From a bacterium (lineage in GTDB: Bacteria; Planctomycetota; B15-G4; JADJEK01), in the NCBI GenBank assembly GCA_030428825.1, contig JAUIEL010000258.1:1-8857 (forward strand): 8,857 nucleotides of DNA, given 5' to 3'. Position numbers and translations under genes: made by a program. Below the pieces are notes generated by a model, which did not search any database, was not told where the DNA came from, and saw only the letters and a list, made by a program, of their open reading frames with translations. This document shows, in pieces, positions 1-5,417 of the stretch. The first letter of the stretch is position 1, and each line of letters starts with the position of its first letter.

Positions 1-48
1 CACGACGTTCGACCGGTCGGCGGACCGATCGACAGGTCGAACGTCGTG
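1..48. repeat. Perfect 14-bp inverted repeat at the window edge
   Basis: CACGACGTTCGACC (1-14) is the exact reverse complement of GGTCGAACGTCGTG (35-48), with a 20-base loop that can itself form a short GGTC/GACC stem (15-18 with 23-26). It lies inside the open frame of the partial reverse-strand gene. It could be a coding-region hairpin, a protein-binding site, or, if the window edge is also a contig edge, an assembly foldback. Confidence 0.6.
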
Positions 49-221
49 CGCCGGTACGCCGCGTTCGCGAGCATCTCCCGCTCCTCCGACTCCGGCGCCG
101 GCGCGACGGTGTCGGCGACCGACAGCGCGGGGGACGGCGCGGGAGTCGTCGCGGGCGGCTCGTTCGCGAGGACGGCGGCGGCGAGCGAGAGGACGGGGAC
201 GAGGAGCGGGATCATCGACAT
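1..221 (-). CDS. Secreted protein, N-terminal fragment (gene runs off the left edge)
   Basis: An open frame reads leftwards from ATG at 221-219 to the window edge, giving 73 codons without a stop. The translation begins MSMIPLLVPVLSLAAAVLA, a typical short signal peptide with likely cleavage after the VLA at residues 17-19. A Pro/Ala/Thr-rich linker follows (residues 20-45, for example PPATTPAPSPA), then an acidic patch (ESEERE) and the start of a possible folded domain (AAYRRTTFDLSIGPP). The linker suggests an exported protein whose main domain is held off the membrane or wall. No family can be named from this fragment. A second in-frame ATG lies at 215-213. There is no good Shine-Dalgarno directly upstream; the nearest GGGAG (244-248 on the reverse strand) is more than 20 bases away with a hairpin arm in between. 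The gene follows the 327-residue gene on the same strand after 66 bases and may be co-transcribed. Confidence 0.6.
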   Translation of the reverse strand, partial: MSMIPLLVPVLSLAAAVLANEPPATTPAPSPALSVADTVAPAPESEEREMLANAAYRRTTFDLSIGPPTGRTS

Positions 222-224
222 CTC

Positions 225-261
225 GGGATTGTCGTCGGAATCACTCCCGATTGACAATCCC
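225..261 (-). promoter_or_regulatory. Intergenic hairpin just before the partial gene
   Basis: GGGATTGTC (225-233) and GACAATCCC (253-261) are perfect reverse complements, 9 bp with a 19-base loop. On the transcribed reverse strand the hairpin begins 26 bases after the stop of the 327-residue gene, and its 3' arm ends three bases before the ATG of the next gene. The loop contains a GGGAG Shine-Dalgarno-like string, and an alternative CGGGA/TCCCG pairing (224-228 with 245-249) would compete with the main stem. No T-run follows, so a classical intrinsic terminator is unlikely. Translational control or transcript stabilisation is possible. Confidence 0.4.
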
Positions 262-287
262 TTGTCCCGGAACGGCCCCGCCTTCGC

Positions 288-1271
288 TCAGGGGGTGATC
301 GCCTGGACGCCGTTCGTCGCCGCCCACCCCTGCGGACCGCCGGGATCGGGGATCCAGCCCTGCACCGTGATCGCCACGCCGGACGGGACGTTCGACGGCA
401 CCGGCGCCGTCAACACGAGGCTCCCCGACGGGCCGAGCGGGAGCGGCGGCAGGAGGAACGTCGGGGTCGGGACGAGGATCCCCCCGAGGAGCGGAGCGTT
501 CACGGCGCCGGCGCCGACGATCAGCGTCACGCTGCCGTTCGGGAGGCCGTTCGAGAGGGTCAGCCCGACGATGGTGCCGAAGGTCAGGTCGCCGATCCCC
601 GCGAGCGCCGGCGCCCCGGCGGTCCCGGGGAGGGCGTTCCCGAGGTCGACCCACGCGTCGGCGGACGTCTGCACCAGCTGGAACCCGTTCACCAGCGCGG
701 TGCTCCCGGTCGCCTGCACGTCGATCAGGAGCTGGCCGTTCACCACGTCGACCGTGTGCTTCGCGTGCGTCGTGCCGAGGAGGTAGCCGCCCGGCCACGC
801 GCCGCCGACGCTCTGGGGCGGGTCGGGGGAGGTCGGCACGGTGACGGTGACCGTCGACGTCGGGTGGAGCGGCGTCCAGGCGTGCGTGTAGACGTCGTAC
901 GTCCCGTTCGCGAGCCCGGTCACCTTCACCTGCGACGACCCGAGCGGACCGATGTTGTACCCGCTGTCCATCAGCGACTGGTCGTCCCCCGCCGTCGACG
1001 GGTCGTTCAGGAAGAGGTCCGATCCCGCGGACGCGACGTCGAACAGGACCGAGGTCGGCGCCCCCTGCAGGTCGACGAGCGCGAACGGGATCAGCGATCC
1101 CTTCGTCGGAGCGTTGTTCCACTGGCCGGTCTGCCCCGCGCCGGCCCCGAGGCTCGACGACGGCGGACCGCCGTTGATCGAGACGTTCAGGTTCTGGGCG
1201 GACGCCGTCGCCGCGCACCCCGCGGCGACGCCGACGACGAGACCTCGGACGACGTTCACGATCCCGCGCAT
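288..1271 (-). CDS. Secreted beta-rich protein with planctomycete-type C-terminal domain
   Basis: A 327-residue exported protein of unknown function. ATG at 1271 is chosen although the frame stays open further upstream, because a strong GGAGGT lies six bases before it and a clear signal peptide starts there (hydrophobic residues 9-20, likely cleavage after ASA at 23-25). Residues about 26-200 look like a jelly-roll, galactose-binding-like domain; the segment GTYDVYTHAWTP (123-134) and the ending VNGFQLV (194-200) resemble a type seen in secreted proteins of planctomycetes. Residues about 205-327 form a second beta-sandwich beginning WVDLGNALPG and ending QGWAATNGVQAITP. This domain aligns with the C terminus of the large hydrolase at 5418-8519. 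No catalytic motif is visible, so binding, adhesion or matrix structure is the likely role (inference). It lies 77 bases downstream of the 571-residue propeller gene on the same strand. Confidence 0.9.
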   Translation of the reverse strand: MRGIVNVVRGLVVGVAAGCAATASAQNLNVSINGGPPSSSLGAGAGQTGQWNNAPTKGSLIPFALVDLQGAPTSVLFDVASAGSDLFLNDPSTAGDDQSLMDSGYNIGPLGSSQVKVTGLANGTYDVYTHAWTPLHPTSTVTVTVPTSPDPPQSVGGAWPGGYLLGTTHAKHTVDVVNGQLLIDVQATGSTALVNGFQLVQTSADAWVDLGNALPGTAGAPALAGIGDLTFGTIVGLTLSNGLPNGSVTLIVGAGAVNAPLLGGILVPTPTFLLPPLPLGPSGSLVLTAPVPSNVPSGVAITVQGWIPDPGGPQGWAATNGVQAITP

Positions 1272-1277
1272 TCTCGG

Positions 1278-1283
1278 ACCTCC
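1278..1283 (-). promoter_or_regulatory. Ribosome binding site fixing the start at 1271
   Basis: The reverse strand reads GGAGGT, then six bases, then ATG at 1271. The match to the anti-Shine-Dalgarno sequence and the signal peptide that follows decide this start within a frame that stays open far upstream. Confidence 0.8.
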
Positions 1284-1292
1284 GGTTCGGGG

Positions 1293-1318
1293 CGCGAGGA
1301 GCGGGAGTGCTCCTCGCG
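1293..1318 (-). terminator. Perfect 10-bp hairpin between two reverse-strand genes
   Basis: CGCGAGGAGC (1293-1302) pairs exactly with GCTCCTCGCG (1309-1318) around a six-base loop. On the reverse strand it starts about 30 bases after the stop of the 571-residue gene and ends just before the ribosome binding site of the 327-residue gene. There is no following T-run, so it could be a Rho-independent-like terminator of non-standard form, a processing or stability stem in a two-gene transcript, or a leader hairpin. Confidence 0.45.
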
Positions 1319-1348
1319 GGCCCAGTCTACCCGCCCCTCGAGGTTCGC

Positions 1349-3064
1349 TCAGGGAGTCGGGTCGGGCCAGGTGAACGTGTAGACCTGACCCGCCTCGGAG
1401 GCGCCGGGGAGCGACCGCCTCCGCGCCGACACGACGAACTGGTCGTGGTCGAGGAACGCGTTGTACTTCCCCGACACGATCCACGCCCCGAACCGGGCGG
1501 ACGGCCGCGGCGCCAACGATCCGTTCGTCATCGCGGCCATCGGCGGGACGCCCCCTCCCTCGGGGAGCGAGTCCGCCGGCTCGAGGAGCACGAAGCGGCC
1601 CCAGTCGCTCGCCGTCCCTCCGGCGCCGTCGAGCGGCGCCTCGAAGAAGAAGACCCGCCCCGCGTGGTCGATCGGCGTCGCGTTCGGATACGCGGCGTCG
1701 TTCGGATCCTGCACGTGGGCGTCCGGGTCCCCCACCAGCAGGCCGCGGACCGGATCGGGTCCGGCCTGCCACTCGACGGGCGCCGCGCCTCGCCCGAAGC
1801 GGGAGAACGTCTGGGGTTGATGGACGACCGAGCCCGTGTCGGTCACCACCGGGGTCTGGAGCACGACGGGAGTCGGGTTCAGGAACGGCGCGTTCGCGGG
1901 CGGCGTCGGGTCGGACGCGTCCCACGCCATGAACACGAACAACGCCCCGGCGTACGGCACGGACCCGAGTCCTCCGCCTCCCGGCCAATCCGTCGCCTCG
2001 GCGTGGACCGCGAGGTCGTTCCGGCTCGTCCCCGCCGCGTAGTCCGTCCCCCCCATGTCGCCGACGTCGAAGAGCGTCCAGCCGAACCACTGCCCGTCGT
2101 TCGCGTACGGGGCCGGAGGAGTGAGGAGCTGGTCCTCCGCGACGACGTGCAGGTCGAGCTTGGCCAGGCCGTTGATCGTCGCGCCGTCGTACACGTACGT
2201 CCGTCCGGTCCCCGGCTGGGCGTACCGATCGGTCGCGCCGACGATCAGCTCGCAGAGACCGTCCTCGTCCAGGTCGACCAGCGCCACCGACGCGCCGAAC
2301 GACTCCGTGGTCCCCGCGGTCGACTTCACGCCGACCCAGAACCGGTGCGGGTTCGTCAGGAACTGGGAGTGCGAGAAGAACACGTAGACGCGCCCCGTTC
2401 CGAGCTCGGAGTCGTGCGCGCCGACGGCGAGGTCGTCGAACCCGTCGCCGTCGACGTCCCCCGTCGCGATCGAGTGGCCGAACGCCGCCACGCCGGCCGG
2501 GTACCCCGGATCCGAGGCCGCCGTCGGCGGGACGAGGGAGAGGACGTTCGGCCCGGACGGCGGCGGGACGTTCAGGTCGAACACCTCGACCGTCCCCGCG
2601 TTCGTCAGCGGCTGCCCGCCGATCGTGAGGTCCGAGCCGATCGCGCCGAGGAAGACGAGCCGCTCTCCCGACGGGTCCTCGTGAGGGTTGCCGACCGCGG
2701 GGTAGAGCCGGCCCAAGTGCTGGTGCGACTGCGGCGTCGCGGGCTCGAGCATCGGCTGCGGGTGCGGGACGAGGAACCGGGTGTGGAACGCGTACGCCGC
2801 CCCGGCCTCCGGCACCGGGCTCCCGAACGGGTCGTCGTCCTGGAAGAACGACGTCACGACGAGCTCGTCGAGCGAGGTCCCGCCGTTCACGTCGGCGAGG
2901 GTCATCGACCAGCCGAACGTCGCGCCGACCGCGTCCTCGTTCGGGTCGACGATCGCCGGGTGCGGGATCCGGCGGTGGAACGCGGGCCGGTCGGCCGCGA
3001 TCGCGGACGCGGCGAGGAGGAACAGCGGGACGGACGAAAGGAACGACGACGAGATGCGCGACAT
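1349..3064 (-). CDS. Secreted FG-GAP seven-bladed beta-propeller protein (integrin-alpha-like)
   Basis: A 571-residue exported protein. ATG at 3064 is chosen because GGAGG lies four bases upstream and the protein then opens with a clean signal peptide (MSRISSSFLSSVPLFLLAAS, likely cleavage after AIA at 21-23). The frame continues 48 codons upstream, but that part is Arg/Pro-rich intergenic translation. Seven FG-GAP blades can be read, at about residues 50-93, 133-163 (degenerate), 195-230, 256-292, 327-378, 423-475 and 525-564. Blades three and four are textbook: FGHSIATGDVDGDGFDDLAVGA (195-216) and FGASVALVDLDEDG (256-269), with calcium-binding D-x-D-x-D-G loops. The others have weakened loops but keep the FG opening and the closing G-x-V/L-x-V/T-F strand. 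Seven blades match the integrin-alpha head, so this is probably a complete propeller used for extracellular binding. The ligand is unknown. It is transcribed divergently from the CRTAC1-like gene. Confidence 0.93.
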   Translation of the reverse strand: MSRISSSFLSSVPLFLLAASAIAADRPAFHRRIPHPAIVDPNEDAVGATFGWSMTLADVNGGTSLDELVVTSFFQDDDPFGSPVPEAGAAYAFHTRFLVPHPQPMLEPATPQSHQHLGRLYPAVGNPHEDPSGERLVFLGAIGSDLTIGGQPLTNAGTVEVFDLNVPPPSGPNVLSLVPPTAASDPGYPAGVAAFGHSIATGDVDGDGFDDLAVGAHDSELGTGRVYVFFSHSQFLTNPHRFWVGVKSTAGTTESFGASVALVDLDEDGLCELIVGATDRYAQPGTGRTYVYDGATINGLAKLDLHVVAEDQLLTPPAPYANDGQWFGWTLFDVGDMGGTDYAAGTSRNDLAVHAEATDWPGGGGLGSVPYAGALFVFMAWDASDPTPPANAPFLNPTPVVLQTPVVTDTGSVVHQPQTFSRFGRGAAPVEWQAGPDPVRGLLVGDPDAHVQDPNDAAYPNATPIDHAGRVFFFEAPLDGAGGTASDWGRFVLLEPADSLPEGGGVPPMAAMTNGSLAPRPSARFGAWIVSGKYNAFLDHDQFVVSARRRSLPGASEAGQVYTFTWPDPTP

Positions 3065-3068
3065 GCGG

Positions 3069-3073
3069 CCTCC
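3069..3073 (-). promoter_or_regulatory. Ribosome binding site fixing the start at 3064
   Basis: The reverse strand reads GGAGG, then CCGC, then ATG. The spacing of four bases is slightly short, but this is the only strong purine-rich match near a start that yields a signal peptide, so it is preferred over the longer frame beginning at 3208. Confidence 0.7.
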
Positions 3074-3264
3074 GGGGTTCGAGGGTCGAGGCGGAGGGGC
3101 GGTCACGTGCTCCCCCTCTTCCGCGGAGAATCGTACGCTCGCAGCGGTCGCCACACACGAGCGGACCGGTCGCCGCTCTCGCGCAGGCCGTCGGTCGCGG
3201 ACCGACAACGTGATCCCCCGGCCCCCCGCGGCGCGGCCGACCGTTCTCCTTCAGCGTCCCCGTC

Positions 3265-3270
3265 GGGAGG
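3265..3270 (+). promoter_or_regulatory. Ribosome binding site fixing the start at 3278
   Basis: GGGAGG is followed seven bases later by ATG at 3278. The frame is open for nearly 2 kb upstream, so this site, together with the signal peptide that begins there, decides the start. Confidence 0.85.
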
Positions 3271-3277
3271 ATCCACG

Positions 3278-5179
3278 ATGCCGCTCCGAGTCGCCGCCCT
3301 CGCCCTTCTCGTCGCGTCGCTCTTCGCCGACCCCGCGCCGGCCCAGCCGATCTCGTTCACCGACGTCACGGCGGCGGCCGGCCTGGGCAAGATCCACGTC
3401 GACCCGGGAATCCGGATGGGGTCGGGCGGCGCGTTCCTCGACCGGGACGGCGACGGCGACCTCGACGTGCTGATGACCGGCGGTCTCGGCTCGCCGTGGC
3501 TGTTCGACAACGTCGGCGGCGGCCAGTTCCAGGACGTCACGGCCGCCTCCGGCCTCGTCCCGGGCGCGAGCGGCGACTTCGAGATGGGCGTCACCTGCGC
3601 CGACGTCGAGAACGACGGCGACACCGACGTCTTCCTCGCCGCGTGGGGCCGGAGCCGTCTGTTCGTGAACGTCCACGGCGAGGGGGTCGGGCCGGCCGGC
3701 TTCGTCGACGCGACCGCCGCGAGCGGGATCTCGCTCGACGTCTTCTCGACCGCCGCCGCGTTCGGCGACTACGACCAGGACGGGTTCCTCGACCTCTACG
3801 TCGGGAACTACATCGAGCACCTGCAGTTCCCGTTCCACGTGCCGGAGAGGAACGTCCTCCTCCGGAACCGCGGCGACGGCTCGTTCGAGGACGTCACGCG
3901 CAGGACGGGCGTCGAGGGGAGCGGCACCACGCTGGCGGTGACGTTCACCGACATCGACGAGGACGGCGACCTCGACCTGTTCGTCGGGAACGACTTCGGC
4001 TCCTGGGTGGCGTCGAACGAGCTGTTCGTGAACGACGGTCCGCTCGGCGCGACCGGATTCTGGAACTTCTCCGAACGTGCCGCCGCGGCGGGGACCGACC
4101 AGTCGATCTACAGCATGGGGATCGCGGCCGGGGACATCGATCACGACCTCGACCTCGACTACTACGTCACGAACCTCGGGAAGAACGTGCTGCTCCGGAA
4201 TGACGGCGCCGCGTTCGTCGACGTCACGACGGCGGCCGGCGTCGAGGGGGCGCGTGACCAGGCGCAGCCGAACCTCTTCGCGACGAGCTGGTCGTGCGGC
4301 TTCCACGACTTCGACCGCGACACCTGGCCCGACCTCTACGTCTCGAACGGACACATCCCGGCCGCGTCGTTCCTCCAGAACGGGAAGGCGACGCCGAACC
4401 TCCTCTATCGGAACCGCGGCCTCGGCGACGGGACGTTCGAGGACGTCAGCTTCGCGGCGGGGGTCGCGCACCCGGGGAAGGGGCGGGGCGCGGCGTTCGG
4501 GGACTACGACGGCGACGGGGACGTCGACATCCTGCAGACGAACGTCGACGGCCCGGCCGGCGTCCTCTTCCGGAACGACTCCCCGAACGCCCACCACTCC
4601 CTCCGCGTCCTCCCGATCGGGCGACGCGTGCCGCGGACCGCCGTCGGGACGCGGGTGACCGCCTGGTTCCCCGGCTTCGGCCTCGTCCGGGAGGCGAACC
4701 CGAACTACGGCTTCGAGTCGTCGAGCGACCCGGCCGTCTCCATCGGGACCGGGACGGACGGCACGATCCCGCTGCTGCACGTGCGGTGGCTCTCCGGCGT
4801 CGAGCAGCACCTGTTCGCGGTCGGCGCCGCGGGGACGCTCGAGCTCCTCGAGCCGCTCCTCCTCCTCGACGGGACGCTCCAGGGACCGCCGACCGCGAGC
4901 CGCGGCGGGACGTGGAGCGCGACGTTCTCGCTCCGGAACGTCGACTCCCGCCCCCACGAGGCGGTCCTGAGCGCTCGTTTCCATTCGGGAACGCAAGAAT
5001 GGGCCGGCCCGACCTGGAGGCGTCCGGTGGCCGCGGACTCGACGGTCGCCGAGTCGGTCGTGCTCCCGCTCCCCGACCCGGGCCCCGACGCGCCCCGGTG
5101 GGTGTTCGTCCGCGTGGCGGTCGAGGATTCCGCGGGCGGGAGGGACGAGGCGCTCGGCGTCGTGACTATCGCTCCCTGA
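3278..5179 (+). CDS. Secreted CRTAC1-like VCBS/FG-GAP propeller protein with ASPIC/UnbV domain
   Basis: A 633-residue exported protein. The signal peptide covers residues 1-22 with likely cleavage after APA (20-22). Seven VCBS/FG-GAP repeats follow at about 49-77, 102-131, 157-197, 217-252, 279-309, 335-379 and 402-433. Each has an aspartate-rich loop (DRDGDGDLD at 55-63, DYDQDGFLD, DIDEDGDLD, DYDGDGDVD) and closes with an L-x-x-N strand. Loops five (DIDHDLDLD) and six (DFDRDTWPD) have lost the usual glycine and may bind calcium poorly. Seven F-x-D-V-T-x-x-x-G linkers alternate with the blades, for example FTDVTAAAGL at 27-36. An ASPIC/UnbV domain follows (about 455-515: GTRVTAW, REANPNYGFESSSDP, VRWLSGVEQHL). 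Unlike minimal CRTAC1-like proteins it ends in a further roughly 100-residue beta-rich, Ig-like module (about 535-633). The family is known for extracellular binding or matrix roles and has no established enzymatic activity. It lies upstream of the large hydrolase gene on the same strand. Confidence 0.96.
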   Translation: MPLRVAALALLVASLFADPAPAQPISFTDVTAAAGLGKIHVDPGIRMGSGGAFLDRDGDGDLDVLMTGGLGSPWLFDNVGGGQFQDVTAASGLVPGASGDFEMGVTCADVENDGDTDVFLAAWGRSRLFVNVHGEGVGPAGFVDATAASGISLDVFSTAAAFGDYDQDGFLDLYVGNYIEHLQFPFHVPERNVLLRNRGDGSFEDVTRRTGVEGSGTTLAVTFTDIDEDGDLDLFVGNDFGSWVASNELFVNDGPLGATGFWNFSERAAAAGTDQSIYSMGIAAGDIDHDLDLDYYVTNLGKNVLLRNDGAAFVDVTTAAGVEGARDQAQPNLFATSWSCGFHDFDRDTWPDLYVSNGHIPAASFLQNGKATPNLLYRNRGLGDGTFEDVSFAAGVAHPGKGRGAAFGDYDGDGDVDILQTNVDGPAGVLFRNDSPNAHHSLRVLPIGRRVPRTAVGTRVTAWFPGFGLVREANPNYGFESSSDPAVSIGTGTDGTIPLLHVRWLSGVEQHLFAVGAAGTLELLEPLLLLDGTLQGPPTASRGGTWSATFSLRNVDSRPHEAVLSARFHSGTQEWAGPTWRRPVAADSTVAESVVLPLPDPGPDAPRWVFVRVAVEDSAGGRDEALGVVTIAP

Positions 5180-5193
5180 GGCACTTACGATCA

Positions 5194-5220
5194 CCGATCC
5201 TTCGCGGGCCCGGCGATCGG
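5194..5220 (+). terminator. Weak hairpin after the CRTAC1-like gene
   Basis: CCGATC (5194-5199) pairs with GATCGG (5215-5220) 14 bases after the stop codon, enclosing the self-complementary CGGGCCCG (5205-5212). The stem is only 6 bp and no T-run follows, so termination is a guess from position. Confidence 0.25.
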
Positions 5221-5268
5221 GAGCGCGAGCGCGCGGGTTTCACCACCGCACCGCGCGTTTCAGAGTTG

Positions 5269-5286
5269 GATGACGAACTCGTCATC
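5269..5286. promoter_or_regulatory. 18-base near-perfect palindrome upstream of the large hydrolase
   Basis: GATGACGA, two bases (AC), then TCGTCATC: a perfect 8-bp dyad. It is more AT-rich than its surroundings and sits 131 bases before the GTG at 5418, in a 238-base intergenic stretch with no other gene. The length and symmetry fit a binding site for a dimeric regulator, and the tight two-base centre makes a simple RNA hairpin less likely. A direct repeat lies just upstream (GCGCGGGTTTCA at 5231-5242 and GCGCGTTTCA at 5253-5262). No clear promoter hexamers are visible. Confidence 0.45.
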
Positions 5287-5417
5287 TCTTCACGGACCCG
5301 TCCGCCGACCCTTTAGCGTCTGGCGCTCCCAGGCCGATCTAGCCCAGCACAGCCTGCCCGGCACCCGCCGACGCCCGCCACCCCAGACCCGGCGCTCGGC
5401 ACCCGCGATCGCACCTC

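Larger units (their letters stand above)
3065..3277. promoter_or_regulatory. Divergent intergenic region with dyad and direct repeats
   Basis: These 213 bases separate two genes transcribed outward and must hold both promoters. No convincing -35/-10 pair is visible in this GC-rich sequence. Repeated structure is present: a 17-base dyad GTCGGTC-GCG-GACCGAC (3190-3206), and CGGTCGCC at 3145-3152 and again at 3167-3174, 22 bases apart or about two helical turns. A third partial copy (CGGTCGCG, 3192-3199) lies inside the dyad. These are reasonable candidate operator sites, but GC-rich sequence gives such matches often. Confidence 0.4.

Noticed and set aside
251..256. TTGACA as a -35 promoter element
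   Set aside because: It lies on the plus strand antisense to the genes there, has no -10 partner, and forms part of the hairpin arm.
46..786. Forward frame of 246 codons at the left end
   Set aside because: It runs antisense to two reverse-strand genes that have signal peptides and recognisable domains, and its translation has none.
1272..3158. Reverse frame extending the 327-residue protein upstream to 956 residues
   Set aside because: The extension is an out-of-frame reading of the FG-GAP gene. A strong ribosome site and signal peptide mark the start at 1271.
3065..3208. 48-codon N-terminal extension of the FG-GAP protein
   Set aside because: It is Arg/Pro-rich, would bury the signal peptide and lies in the divergent promoter region. 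GGAGG precedes the ATG at 3064.
1307..3277. Forward frame running into the CRTAC1-like gene from far upstream
   Set aside because: It is the antisense shadow of the 571-residue propeller and is Arg/Val-rich. The signal peptide and GGGAGG at 3265-3270 place the real start at 3278.
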